From Hymenobacter aerophilus DSM 13606 (GTDB lineage Bacteria; Bacteroidota; Bacteroidia; Cytophagales; Hymenobacteraceae), in the NCBI RefSeq assembly GCF_000382225.1, contig NZ_KB907813.1, forward strand, positions 36,755-100,754: a stretch of DNA of 64,000 nt. The letters run 5' to 3'. Each line of letters opens with the position of its first letter. Within the stretch, counting starts at the first letter, position 1. The translations under genes and the position numbers were made by a program. Below, one piece after another: positions 33,404 through 43,300 of this stretch. The notes beneath the pieces are model-generated. The model ran no database searches and was not told where the DNA came from. It saw only the letters and a list, made by a program, of their open reading frames with translations.

Positions 33404-33985
33404 CTACTCCCGCACCGTTTCCAGCGTGCCGTCGGGCCGCACCCGCACCACCCGCGACGGCGCGGCGCGGGTGGCGTCGTCCTGCCGCCAGTTCACCACG
33501 TAATCCACCTTCCGAACCAGCTCGGGCGCTATTTCGCTGAACAGCGCCGGCGTAGGCTGCCCACTCACGTTGGCCGAAGTGGACACCAGCCCGTGGCCCA
33601 ACCGCCGCAACACCAGCCGGCAGAACTCATCATCGAGCGCCACGCGCAGGCCGATGGTACCGTCGGGAGCCAGCAGGTTGGGCGCCAGGTGGCGGCTGCC
33701 GGGTACTATATAGGTGGTGGGCCGGGTTTGCGCGGCCAGCAGCTCGGGCAGGTTGGCGGGCACCACGGCAGCATAGCGGGCAAACATGGCCTCGTCGGCC
33801 ACCAGCACAATGCAGGCCTTTTCGGCGGGCCGGTTTTTGAGTTTGTACACCTGTTCCACGGCCCGGGGCAGCTCGGCGTCGCAGCCCAGGCCCCACACCG
33901 TGTCGGTCGGGTACAGAATTACCTGTTGCAGCAGCAGCGCGTCCACGGCCGCATCGGCTTCGGAACGCAGGAATTTAGGCGTCAT
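33404..33985 (-). CDS. L-threonylcarbamoyladenylate synthase (TsaC/Sua5/YrdC family)
   Basis: This 193-residue YrdC-fold protein shows ILYPTDTVWGLGCDA, YKLKNRPAEKACIVLVADE, RPTTYIVPG, DGTIGLRVALDDEFCRLVL and LVSTSANVSGQPTP, the expected nucleotide- and RNA-binding motifs. The enzyme makes threonylcarbamoyl-AMP for the t6A modification of ANN-decoding tRNAs. The lack of the C-terminal Sua5 domain is normal for TsaC. Start ATG 33985. A family A palindrome lies upstream. Confidence 0.94.
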   Translation of the reverse strand: MTPKFLRSEADAAVDALLLQQVILYPTDTVWGLGCDAELPRAVEQVYKLKNRPAEKACIVLVADEAMFARYAAVVPANLPELLAAQTRPTTYIVPGSRHLAPNLLAPDGTIGLRVALDDEFCRLVLRRLGHGLVSTSANVSGQPTPALFSEIAPELVRKVDYVVNWRQDDATRAAPSRVVRVRPDGTLETVRE

Positions 33986-34018
33986 GGTGTGGCAGTTGAT
34001 GGGAATTGAGTGAAGATA

Positions 34019-34120
34019 CTGTCATCCTGAGCGGAGCGAAGGACCTATACAGAAGCCAATATCAAAAGCTACCTTCTATATAGGTCCTTCGCTGCGCGTA
34101 CGTCAGATGAAGGATGACAG
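34019..34120. repeat. Intergenic palindrome, family A (copy 3), right arm with insertion
   Basis: CTGTCATCCTGAGCGGAGCG with AAGGACCTATACAGAAG pairs with CTTCTATATAGGTCCTTCGC, but the outer right arm is interrupted by an extra segment (GTACGTCAGATGAA) before GGATGACAG. It is a decayed or rearranged copy. Confidence 0.9.
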
Positions 34121-34135
34121 ACGGGTTTTAGCTCC

Positions 34136-34540
34136 TTACTCTACCGACTGGCACAACTCGACCAGCACGCCGGCGGCCGATTTAGGGTGTACGAAGCAGA
34201 CCAGCTTGTTATCGGCCCCGCGCTTGGGCTCCTCGTTGAGCAGCGTGAAGCCCTCAGCCCGCAGCCGCACCATTTCGGCCCGGATGTCGGCTACCTCGAA
34301 GGCTACGTGGTGAATGCCTTCGGGCTTTTTGGCCAGGAACTTCGTGATGGCGCTGTCGGGCGAGGTGCCGGCTAGCAGCTCGATTTTGGAGCCACCAACC
34401 TGGAAGAAAACTGTGTCGACCGCCTCGGAAGCCACGTGTTCGCGCTTGTAGGGGGGCTGGCCCAGCAGGGTGGTATAGAGGGCCGTAGCCGCTTCGAGGT
34501 CGTTGACGGCCAGGCCGAGGTGCTCAAGGTTGGTAAACAT
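34136..34540 (-). CDS. mce: Methylmalonyl-CoA epimerase
   Basis: This 134-residue vicinal-oxygen-chelate fold protein starts MFTNLEHLGLAVNDLEAA and includes VAFEVADIRAEMVRL and GADNKLVCFVHPKSAAGVLVELCQ, standard for methylmalonyl-CoA epimerase. Metal ligands are visible as H7 (EHLGLAV), H in HHVAFEV and E in VLVELCQ. It converts the (S) and (R) forms between propionate breakdown and the B12-dependent mutase. I start at ATG 34540; the longer frame to 34705 overlaps the promoter region of the divergent iscS. Confidence 0.93.
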   Translation of the reverse strand: MFTNLEHLGLAVNDLEAATALYTTLLGQPPYKREHVASEAVDTVFFQVGGSKIELLAGTSPDSAITKFLAKKPEGIHHVAFEVADIRAEMVRLRAEGFTLLNEEPKRGADNKLVCFVHPKSAAGVLVELCQSVE

Positions 34541-34596
34541 GCGGAGGGAATGGCAGGCAGCCGCGGCCGGATAGCGCGGCTTCTTTGGATTTGTTC

Positions 34597-34604
34597 TACT
34601 TTTG
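34597..34604 (+). promoter_or_regulatory. Candidate -7 element upstream of iscS
   Basis: TACTTTTG fits TAnnTTTG, 94 bp before the iscS start. The -33 TTG is not at canonical spacing. Confidence 0.35.
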
Positions 34605-34697
34605 CAGCTACGAATGTAGGGCGAAACTAAACCTGTTTGCCGGGTTTTGTGTTCTACCCACGAATGATTCTCCGCTGACAAACCAGAACTCCGGGCT

Positions 34698-35912
34698 ATG
34701 CTCAAATTACCTATTTACCTCGACAACAACGCCACCACGCCCCTCGACCCGCGGGTTCTGGAGGCCATGATGCCGTACCTGACCGAGGTATTCGGCAACG
34801 CGGCTTCGCGCAACCACCCCTTCGGCTGGGCCGCCGAGGAAGCCGTTGACTACGCCCGCGACCAGATTGCCGGCCTCATCAACTGCGACCCCAAGGAGAT
34901 TATCTTCACCTCGGGCGCTACCGAGTCGGATAACCTGGCCATCAAGGGCATCTTCGAGATGTACTCGCAGAAGGGCAACCACATCATCACCACCACCACC
35001 GAGCACAAGGCGGTGCTGGATACCTGCAAGCACATCGAGAAAATCGGCGGCAAGGTGACTTACCTGCCGGTGAATTCGGAAGGCCTCATCAGCTTGGAGG
35101 AATTGGAGGCGGCCATGACGCCCCAGACGATTCTGGTGACCATCATGTACGGCAACAACGAGACAGGCACCATCCAGCCCATCCGCGAAATTGCCGCCAT
35201 TGCCCACAAGCACGGCGCCCTGTTCATGACCGATGGCACCCAGGCCGTAGGCAAGATTCCGGTAGATGTGCAGGCCGATGGCATCGACCTGATGGCTTTC
35301 ACGGCCCACAAAATGTACGGCCCCAAGGGCGTGGGTGCCATGTACGTGCGCCGCAAAAACCCCCGGGTAAAGGTTACGGCCCAGATGGACGGTGGTGGCC
35401 ATGAGCGCGGCATGCGTTCGGGCACACTGAACGTACCCGGCATTGTGGGCCTGGGCAAAGCCTGCGAGCTGGCCAAGCAGGAAATGACGGCCGATGCCGA
35501 GCGCCTGAGCACCATGCGCGACCGGCTCGAAAAGGAGCTGCTGACGCTGGAGGAAAGCTACGTGAATGGCTCGGTAGAGCATCGCCTGCCACACGTGGCT
35601 AACATCTCCTTCAAGTACGTGGAAGGCGAAGGCCTGATGATGGGCGTGAAGGATCTGGCGGTATCGTCGGGCTCGGCCTGTACCTCAGCTTCGCTGGAGC
35701 CCTCGTACGTGCTCAAGGCCTTGGGCCTGAGCGACGATCTGGCTCACAGCTCGCTACGCTTCGGTCTGAGCCGCTTCACAACCGATGAGCAAATCGATTA
35801 CGCCATCAACCACGTAAAAGAGGCTGTAACGAAGCTCCGCGAAATGTCGCCCCTGTGGGAGATGTTCAAGGAAGGCATCGACCTCGACAAAATTGAGTGG
35901 GCAGAACACTAG
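34698..35912 (+). CDS. iscS: Cysteine desulfurase
   Basis: This 404-residue PLP enzyme takes sulfur from cysteine for Fe-S cluster and thionucleoside synthesis. It shows [12 protein letters not shown], the PLP-binding lysine K205 in [11 protein letters not shown], and the mobile-loop cysteine C328 in [17 protein letters not shown], the IscS-type loop. H103 in TEHKAVLD stacks on PLP. It is followed by iscU and an iscA-type gene on the same strand. The hscA, hscB, fdx and iscR genes seen in proteobacterial isc operons are absent here. Confidence 0.97.
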   Translation: MLKLPIYLDNNATTPLDPRVLEAMMPYLTEVFGNAASRNHPFGWAAEEAVDYARDQIAGLINCDPKEIIFTSGATESDNLAIKGIFEMYSQKGNHIITTTTEHKAVLDTCKHIEKIGGKVTYLPVNSEGLISLEELEAAMTPQTILVTIMYGNNETGTIQPIREIAAIAHKHGALFMTDGTQAVGKIPVDVQADGIDLMAFTAHKMYGPKGVGAMYVRRKNPRVKVTAQMDGGGHERGMRSGTLNVPGIVGLGKACELAKQEMTADAERLSTMRDRLEKELLTLEESYVNGSVEHRLPHVANISFKYVEGEGLMMGVKDLAVSSGSACTSASLEPSYVLKALGLSDDLAHSSLRFGLSRFTTDEQIDYAINHVKEAVTKLREMSPLWEMFKEGIDLDKIEWAEH

Positions 35913-35913
35913 T

Positions 35914-36014
35914 GTTAATTATGGATTAAGAATTTTGAATGTTGAATTGGCCGTTTGAGCCATTTGCACGATTCAGAGCTTAATTCATAATCTAAAATTC
36001 AAAATTCTTAATTG
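35914..36014. repeat. AT-rich imperfect palindrome between iscS and iscU
   Basis: ATTAAGAATTTTGAAT pairs with ATTCAAAATTCTTAAT, with further partial symmetry in the ends TTAATTATG and CATAATC. It lies within the isc gene string. Confidence 0.7.
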
Positions 36015-36022
36015 ACAAAGCC

Positions 36023-36439
36023 ATGGCTTACTCCGATAAAGTAATCGACCATTACAGCAACCCCCGCAACGTGGGCACGCTGGACAAAAGCAAGAAAAGC
36101 GTGGGCACGGGCCTGGTAGGCGCCCCCGAGTGCGGCGACGTAATGCGCCTGCAGATCGAGGTAGACGAAACCACCAACACCATCACCGACGCCAAATTTA
36201 AAACCTTCGGCTGCGGCTCGGCCATTGCCTCGTCGTCGCTGGCTACTGAGTGGTTGAAAGGCAAAACCGTGGACGAGGCCTTGGCCATCGACAACATGGA
36301 GATTGTGGAGGAGTTGGCTCTGCCGCCCGTTAAAATCCACTGCTCGGTGCTGGCCGAAGACGCCATCAAGTCGGCTATCAACGACTACCGCGTGAAAAAC
36401 GGGATGCCCGAGCTGGAAATGGCCAAGTCGCACCACTAG
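36023..36439 (+). CDS. iscU: Fe-S cluster assembly scaffold IscU
   Basis: This 138-residue scaffold has the three cluster cysteines: C37 in GAPECGDVM, C64 in KTFGCGSAIASSS and C107 in LPPVKIHCSVLAEDAI. D39 is also conserved. The LPPVK chaperone-recognition motif (99-103) is kept although no hscA or hscB is nearby. IscU receives sulfur from IscS and builds [2Fe-2S] clusters. Start ATG 36023 gives MAYSDKVIDHY, the family N-terminus. Confidence 0.97.
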   Translation: MAYSDKVIDHYSNPRNVGTLDKSKKSVGTGLVGAPECGDVMRLQIEVDETTNTITDAKFKTFGCGSAIASSSLATEWLKGKTVDEALAIDNMEIVEELALPPVKIHCSVLAEDAIKSAINDYRVKNGMPELEMAKSHH

Positions 36440-36512
36440 CCGTTATAAGCTGATAGCCATCAGCTACTAGCTGCTAGCCTTTCCAGATTATCAGCTTAAA
36501 AGCCTTACTGCC

Positions 36513-36839
36513 ATGATTACCGTTTCGGATAAAGCAAAGGAGAAAGTAGAGAAGCTCATGCATGATGCGGAGCTGGACGAAACCTACCGCCTGCGGGCCT
36601 CGGTGGCCGGTGGCGGCTGCTCCGGCCTGAGCTACAAGCTCGATTTCGATAACGAAGTGAAGCCCATGGACCAGGAGTTCGAGGACAAAGGCGTGAAGGT
36701 GGTAGTGGACATGAAAAGCTTCCTCTACCTTGCCGGCACCGAACTCGACTTCTCCGACGGCCTCAACGGCAAAGGTTTCTACTTCGATAACCCCAACGCC
36801 TCCCGCACCTGCGGTTGCGGCGAGAGTTTTTCGGTGTAG
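36513..36839 (+). CDS. HesB/IscA-family iron-sulfur assembly protein
   Basis: This 108-residue A-type carrier has cysteines C36 (AGGGCSGLSY), C100 and C102 (TCGCGESFSV), the usual three-cysteine set. It transfers clusters from IscU to target apoproteins. It follows iscU by 73 bp on the same strand; the spacer contains small AGCTGATAGC-type inverted repeats. It could be IscA, ErpA or SufA by sequence; the isc context favours IscA. Confidence 0.94.
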   Translation: MITVSDKAKEKVEKLMHDAELDETYRLRASVAGGGCSGLSYKLDFDNEVKPMDQEFEDKGVKVVVDMKSFLYLAGTELDFSDGLNGKGFYFDNPNASRTCGCGESFSV

Positions 36840-36867
36840 GCTCACTCACTCTATGGTTCTTCAACGC

Positions 36868-36896
36868 AAAGGCCTCTCCCGCTTGGGAGAGGCCTT
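36868..36896 (+). terminator. Hairpin terminator after the isc genes
   Basis: AAGGCCTCTCCC pairs with GGGAGAGGCCTT with a short loop. No long T-run follows. Confidence 0.65.
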
Positions 36897-36953
36897 GCTG
36901 TTGCTATCGGGCTGGCAACTGGGTGGCGTTTCGGTAAGCCCCCCCGGCTAGGT

Positions 36954-39900
36954 CTACTGTTTGAAGAATTTGCTGGTGCTCCTGCCAGCGGGCGTTGTTA
37001 CTTCGAGCTGGTACAGACCGGCCGACAGAGCGGCCACGTTGAGCACGACCGTGCCAGTGGGCATTTCCCCGGCTAGTACAGCTTTGCCTACCAAGCTGAT
37101 GACGCGATAGTGGCCGCCGCCCGTCGGGGCCTCAATTGTCAGGGCCGTAGTAGCGGGGTTGGGGTAAGCGCGCAGCTGCCCGGCGCCTGCCACACTGACA
37201 ACGGCCGAGTAGGCCGCTTTGCCATCGAGGTCGAGCTGACGTAGGCGGTAATAGCTGAGGCCGGGCAGCGGCTGCCGGTCGAGGGCTGCGTAGGTATGCG
37301 TACTACTGCTGTTTCCCTGCGCTGCCACCGTAGCAATCGTGCGAAACTCTTGCCCCGTTGCCGAACGCTGCACCTCGAAGCTGGCGCTGTTGAGTTCGGT
37401 GGCTGTGGTCCAGCGAACCTGCACGCCCGCCGCCTGCCGCTCGGCCCCGAAGCTGAGCAACTGCACGGGTAGCGGGTTGACAGTGTTATCAGGTTCGGTG
37501 CTGGCAAGGGTATATGTTTGAAAATCTCCTAGCCCTGCAAACGAGGCCGAGGTGAGTGTGCCTGGTACGAACGTGCCAACTGGGGCGCTGGCCGTGCCCG
37601 TGCTGACTGAGCGCCCCAGGCTATTCCAGCCGGTGCCGTCAGTGCGTGCTATTACCAGTGAAGATGCCATCGGGTCAGTTACCTGGTCGTCGGGGGCGAA
37701 ACTGAGCGTAACCGTACCTATGAACTGCGCAGCTGTCAGAGCAGGCGAAGAAATGATGTCGAAGCGGCGGATTTGGGATACGCGCTGAATTGCGTCGTTG
37801 AAAGCCAAGGGTGCCGGCCGACCCTCCTGCTGCTCTACCATTACCAAGGTTCCACGATCGAGTTGGTTTGGCTTCAACGTAATAGGCCGGTAGTTGCCGT
37901 TTTTGCCCACTGGAAAGAATTGCATTGTGTTAGTGCCGATGGGCAACTCCCGGGCTACCGGACCGCTCACATAACTGTTGGCACTGCCGCCGCTTATACT
38001 GGCTGTTGCAGCAAGCGTAGGCAGGTTTGTGGCCGTAGAAGTAAGCACCCCATTCTGCAGGTCGAGCGTTCCATTAACCCGGATCGGGGTCTGTAACCGG
38101 ACTCCGGCAGCGTTGTTGAGTCTAAGCGTAACCGGCGCTCCGAAAACTACCGGGCTGGGAGCATTAATACGTTGCTCCTGAAGACCGTTAAGTGTAAGGG
38201 TGCTAGCTGACACGGGGGCAAAGATCAAACTTCCCCCAGCCTCCACCACAATGTTACCGCCGATACCAATGCCGCCGGTCAGGTTCAGGCCCACCTTCAC
38301 GTTGGCACCAATCTTCAGGTCATTTAAAATAACGAGTGGAGCAGAGTCGGTTAGATTCGCCAAACCGGAATTTGTATTTGCAAACTCCAGCGTACCAAAG
38401 GTGCGGCCGCTTAAGGAAGGTTTATTTGACCCGGATACAGCGAATTGATACGTACTACCAGCCTCAAATACAGCAACTGCATCGGGCTGAGAAAGTCCGA
38501 AAGCGTTGCCTCCACCCTCCTGCCGAAACGTAGCCCCGGCTTTAAATAACACCGACTGCCTGTTGGCCGCTTTGTCACCGAAAGGACTACCAGTAACTCC
38601 TGCTTCAGCTTCAAACAGCGCACCGTTCCCGAACACAATGGCTCCAGTAGTCTGTCCCGTCAACTCGTTGGCAACATTACCACCAGCAGTTTCCGAAGCC
38701 ACCCGCCCATTGATGAGAGCCGTTTCGCCGGCAGTTACGTTGACGACAATAGGCGCTCCGCCCGATCCACGCAATGTCAGCACTGAGCCAGCGCCAACGG
38801 TGAAGTCGTCACCATCCAACCCACCTTCTAAATTGAGAGTACGGGGAGAACTAGAGTTTAGCAAAACGACACTAACCAGATTCCGCAACTGCAATTGCCC
38901 AATAGTCAGCGACGAAGCAGTAAAGTCGAGTGCCACAATTGCCGGACTGGCTATGTTTCCATCGAAGACAATTATGTCAGTGGGTACAGGCATAGTACGG
39001 GCCGGTGACCAGTTATTGGGATTACTCCAATTACTATTCCCGCCCTGGCCTGTCCAAGTATATTGGTTGGGCGGCTGGTTGGTAATGGAAGAAATAGCAA
39101 TATCATCCACGTTGAACCGGACGTTAGTAGGCACATTCTGACTGGTAATTTTCACGCGGATGTTACCGCCTACATTGGCGGCGAAAGTATACGTCTGCAG
39201 GCTGCTGGTTACCGTAACCGGGCTGCTGGTATAAGCCGGGGTGCCGGTTGTATTTCCGTTGTCGAATACCTCTACTATAAACGAAGCAAAATTGCCGCCG
39301 GAGCTACTGCTACGATTTGCCGCCGCTTTCAGCGTAATGGTACCAGCCCCATTAGGCTTATCGAAGTTCATTGCTAAGAAGCCATTGCCCAGCACACGGG
39401 TAGTACTTTTGCCAGTGCCAAAGTCATCGGCTCCTATATTGGCAATAAGCGCATCTGCCAAGATCCACTCGCCGGTAATGAGTGTCACAGTATCGAGGGC
39501 ATAACCCGCTTTAGAACCATACTCGAATGTCTCAATCATGCCGGCAAATGGTGTTACGGCTACCGTTGGGGTTCCCTGTACTTGCAAGTTATCTAGTTGC
39601 AACGCACCGTTACCGCTGGCCCCACTGGCGTAGAGTCGAAAGTAAACCCTTGCCTGAGAATTAAGAGCGGCAATAGCACTCAGGTCAACGATTTGCCCCT
39701 GGAAAGTAGTCGCTACCGAAACCGTAGTTGGAAGCGCAGTGAAAGTGTTGCCGTCCGTGCTGAACATAACCGTGATGTTCTTAGCACCATCAGTTGTTCT
39801 CCGGGGTTGAAAATAGAGTCGGTAGTTTGAGTAATTATTCAGGGCGCTTCCTGACAAAGCCAGTTGCAAATAGCGGTTATTGCCACTGGAAATAGTCAAC

Positions 39901-40211
39901 TCAACCGCAGGGCCTGTGCTATTAGCGGTAAAGGCGGTCGGACTGGAGGCCGTTCCTGCAGATACCGCTATGGTGGCCTGCGATGCATCAAAAGCCGCTG
40001 TAATCCCTGAGGTAGCTGTCGTTCCAACTATGGAAGCGGATGGTACGCTGCTACCCGGCACCAGCTGATTGAAGTCGTAGTTAACGAGAGTTGTTTGTCC
40101 CCACCCTACTGTAGGTCGAAGCAAGGCTAATACAAGTAAGACCATACCCATAAGCCACCAGCAGGGCTTGCGCTGATCAAGCAGAGAATTATGGACCGCT
40201 TCCATAAGCAT
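36954..40211 (-). CDS. Large secreted protein with type IX (type A) sorting domain
   Basis: This is about 1085 residues. Start is taken at ATG 40211 (MLMEAVHN; ATG 40205 is also possible), followed by an unusual N-terminus before a hydrophobic signal (CWWLMGMVLLVLALL, ending VGWGQ). Two beta-sandwich, lectin-like segments come first, then a long repetitive beta-helix-like region rich in Gly, Thr, Asn and Val. A fibronectin-like section follows (LLSFGAERQAAGVQVRWTT), and the C-terminus is a sorting domain LRAYPNPATTALTIEAP ending SKFFKQ. It is expected to be exported by type IX secretion and anchored or released at the surface. Adhesion is a guess. GC content is lower than in neighbouring housekeeping genes. 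Confidence 0.85.
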   Translation of the reverse strand: MLMEAVHNSLLDQRKPCWWLMGMVLLVLALLRPTVGWGQTTLVNYDFNQLVPGSSVPSASIVGTTATSGITAAFDASQATIAVSAGTASSPTAFTANSTGPAVELTISSGNNRYLQLALSGSALNNYSNYRLYFQPRRTTDGAKNITVMFSTDGNTFTALPTTVSVATTFQGQIVDLSAIAALNSQARVYFRLYASGASGNGALQLDNLQVQGTPTVAVTPFAGMIETFEYGSKAGYALDTVTLITGEWILADALIANIGADDFGTGKSTTRVLGNGFLAMNFDKPNGAGTITLKAAANRSSSSGGNFASFIVEVFDNGNTTGTPAYTSSPVTVTSSLQTYTFAANVGGNIRVKITSQNVPTNVRFNVDDIAISSITNQPPNQYTWTGQGGNSNWSNPNNWSPARTMPVPTDIIVFDGNIASPAIVALDFTASSLTIGQLQLRNLVSVVLLNSSSPRTLNLEGGLDGDDFTVGAGSVLTLRGSGGAPIVVNVTAGETALINGRVASETAGGNVANELTGQTTGAIVFGNGALFEAEAGVTGSPFGDKAANRQSVLFKAGATFRQEGGGNAFGLSQPDAVAVFEAGSTYQFAVSGSNKPSLSGRTFGTLEFANTNSGLANLTDSAPLVILNDLKIGANVKVGLNLTGGIGIGGNIVVEAGGSLIFAPVSASTLTLNGLQEQRINAPSPVVFGAPVTLRLNNAAGVRLQTPIRVNGTLDLQNGVLTSTATNLPTLAATASISGGSANSYVSGPVARELPIGTNTMQFFPVGKNGNYRPITLKPNQLDRGTLVMVEQQEGRPAPLAFNDAIQRVSQIRRFDIISSPALTAAQFIGTVTLSFAPDDQVTDPMASSLVIARTDGTGWNSLGRSVSTGTASAPVGTFVPGTLTSASFAGLGDFQTYTLASTEPDNTVNPLPVQLLSFGAERQAAGVQVRWTTATELNSASFEVQRSATGQEFRTIATVAAQGNSSSTHTYAALDRQPLPGLSYYRLRQLDLDGKAAYSAVVSVAGAGQLRAYPNPATTALTIEAPTGGGHYRVISLVGKAVLAGEMPTGTVVLNVAALSAGLYQLEVTTPAGRSTSKFFKQ

Positions 40212-40309
40212 GAAGTCTATAAGATGAGCCGCGTGCCACACCTATACCAATAATAACAATTTTTATTTTAATTATCATATAATTCAACCATTACTTACTG
40301 CTCCAACGC

Positions 40310-40355
40310 AAAAAAGAGCGTCTCCAAGTTGGAGACGCTCTTTTCAATTAGCAGT
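40310..40355 (-). terminator. Rho-independent terminator of the second type IX cargo gene
   Basis: AAAAGAGCGTCTCCAA pairs with TTGGAGACGCTCTTTT; on the minus strand it ends in TTTTTTGCG. It lies 20 bp past the stop at 40376. Confidence 0.88.
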
Positions 40356-40375
40356 CTTACTGCAATACAGTTACT

Positions 40376-43300
40376 TTACTGCTTCACTATACGGCGGGTA
40401 GCGACGGCCTTACCATTGCCAACCGTCACTAAGTAGGTTCCTACTTTCAGATTAGTAGTGCTGAGCTTGCCATCAGCGCGCAGCTGCTGGGTCTGTACAG
40501 TGCGGCCCGCCAAGTCGGTGATAGTGGCAGTCACCCCTTCCGTACCGCCATCCATCGTGATGGTCAGCTGATCGGTAACAGGGTTAGGATACATCTTCAC
40601 CTCGCCGGCTTTGAGGAAGCTTACCGATATAATGCTGCTGTAGCTGGTTTTGCCATCCAGATCCACCTGCTTGAGGCGGTAGTACGACAAACCGTTCAAC
40701 GGCCGGCGGTCAACCTCATTGTACACCGTGGTGGCATTGGTAGTGCCCTTGCCAGCACGGGTGAGAATGGTTTCAAACGTGCGACTGTCGCGGCTGCGCT
40801 CTACCTCAAACTGCTTGTTGTTGGTTTCCGAAGCAGTTTCCCAACGGATGCCTACTTGCGCACCGCTAGGCTTAGCGGTGAAGGACACTAGCGTTACGGG
40901 TAGTGGGTTACCTGGGGCCTCAATGCCTGGAATCAAGTTGGGTACTGGGGGCGAGAGATAGTTCTCGGCACCGTTCACCGCTGAGACCATTGGGCTATTA
41001 TTGTCAATGTTATTATACTCAAAAGTATAGAAGTAATAGGTCTTAGAGGGTGTTAAACCATCTACTAGTACAAAGTTGTTATCTCCTTTGTAAACAATGA
41101 AGTATCCTGTGTCGACCTCAGGACCCAGTCCGTAATTCTGATTACCAGTCAGGTAAGAGTTCCCATCTTGGGGTTGGCTTGCAGCAGGCAGGGTCGGATT
41201 CTCACTAGCTACAATCACCCGGCCTTCGCCATAGCCCGATGCAGCATAATTGGCTGGCAAGTTAAAATTCACCGTGGCAGTTGCGCCGCTACGGATAATC
41301 GTGGGCGTGGAACGTTTAGTAGGCTCCACATCGATAGAGCTGCCGGCCAATGATTTGTTGAAACCAAACTCCTGCGCACTAGCAATAGGAAAATCTGTGC
41401 TTTGGTAACTGAGCGTCGACGTTGCTGAACCCAAATAAGTGGGCGCATAACGGGCGTAGATAGGCTGATTGACAGTGAATGTTACTGGGTCGGGGATCAG
41501 AGTTACGGTGTTACCGTAACTGATGCCATCCAACGATAATTCGAACTGAGGGGTGTTACCCGGGTTGCTTGGGTTAGGAGTGAGCGCTTTGCTAATAGTA
41601 ATAGGACTCTTTACCCGTTTGGCTGTGATATTCAGAGTCTGGCCTGCCGACGTCGTGTCAATTACTACTTTGGTAACTGCCTGAAAAGCATTATCAACCT
41701 GAATTGCGGGCTCGCTGGTGCCATCTACTGGGAGCGTTTGTGCAAGGGCAGGGCTACTGGAGTTACCTATGCTCGATGTAGTAGATAAAGCCGAAGCGGG
41801 TAAGAAACGCACGTAGACAGTAGTGGCTAACACATCATTGCCCGAATTTCGAGGTACTAGAAAAGAGTTACCCGTGGCACCCATTAAGCCTGGGAAGCTG
41901 GGATCAAGGGAAACCTGAAAATATGTAGGCGCGGATACGGTGATGCCTTGTAGCAGGTTGGTACCCGATAAGGTATATGTCTGTGTCGCCGATGGCTCTC
42001 CAGGCACTGTAGAAAATGTGGTTAGGTTACCTGAGGCATTAATAGTGGAGTTAGTACCCGTACTGTTGTTTGCAGTGATGGTAACTACACTACTGGTAGC
42101 GCCTGGGCTTGATACAGTAATATTGCCACTAAAGATGCCTTGGGGCAATGGCGTCTGCAAACCAACCAATTGTACCTCAATTGTACGAATAGATACTGAG
42201 CCGCCGGTAGGGTAGATAACAATCGGACCATTTATAAGTCCCCCACCTGCCGTAGCCTCGCGAAACTTAATTTTGTCGTTGGAACGGGTAATCGTAAGAG
42301 GACCGGTCAGGTTGCCCGCGTTAACTGAGAATGAAAGGGTCTGCGAAGATCCACTACTCGTTACGGTACCAAAATCAAGCGCAGTTGGATTTACCACGAT
42401 GAAGGGCCCCGCAGGGGTAGGGTTAGCTTGGCCCTGCACCGCAACTGTAGTATTTACTGCATTCGGAGTAGAAATCTGAATGTTGCTGTTGTAGGTACCT
42501 GCTGTAACCGGACTGAAACGAGCCTGCAGGGTAAAACCTGCATTAACTTCTGCAGCAGTCAGTATCACCGACTGCGCGTATGCATCACTGATGGTACGAC
42601 GTACACTGAAATTTGCTGGAGCTGTTACCGTTACATTGTTGGTTACCGCGGTACCCGAAACAGTGAAATTGGTAGGTGCCGTTACCTGGCCAACGAAAGT
42701 TGTACCAAAGTTTATGGCAGTGGGCATAACAGCAAGTGTAGGAACAGTACCATTGCCTGTTAAAGCAATAGTAACAGACGAAGCGCCAGCGCTTGCTACC
42801 ACCAAAGAACCATTATTGGGCCCGGCAACAGTGGGCGCAAAGCGTACCTGCACTTTCGTGCTAGGCACTACGCCATTGTTCACTGGCAGCGCAAGGCTTT
42901 GTGTATACGAGCCACCAGCACGCACTTGATACCCAGCAGGAACTGTTACGGTAAGCGTCCCGCCCATTAGCTGCTGGCCACTAACAAGAATGTTCTGGAC
43001 AGCGCTGTTGGCTCCGACCTGCATATCTCCAAAATCGAGGCTGGTGGTAGGCAGCCCGGTTACAACCGAAGCTGCTGTACCACCCAACTGAACATCATCA
43101 ATCCGAAAATCGCCTGTAGCAGCACTAACGCGGGTAAATCGAAACGCAACCAGCGGATTTCCCAGTATGTCAGCAGGCAGTATTACTGTGGCCGTTGCCC
43201 ACCCGCCTGCACTACCAGCACTATAGGCATAAGGCAAATTGGTATAACTGCTGTAGCTTGCTGACGCATTAGGATTCACTGTCCCAACACTATATGCAAC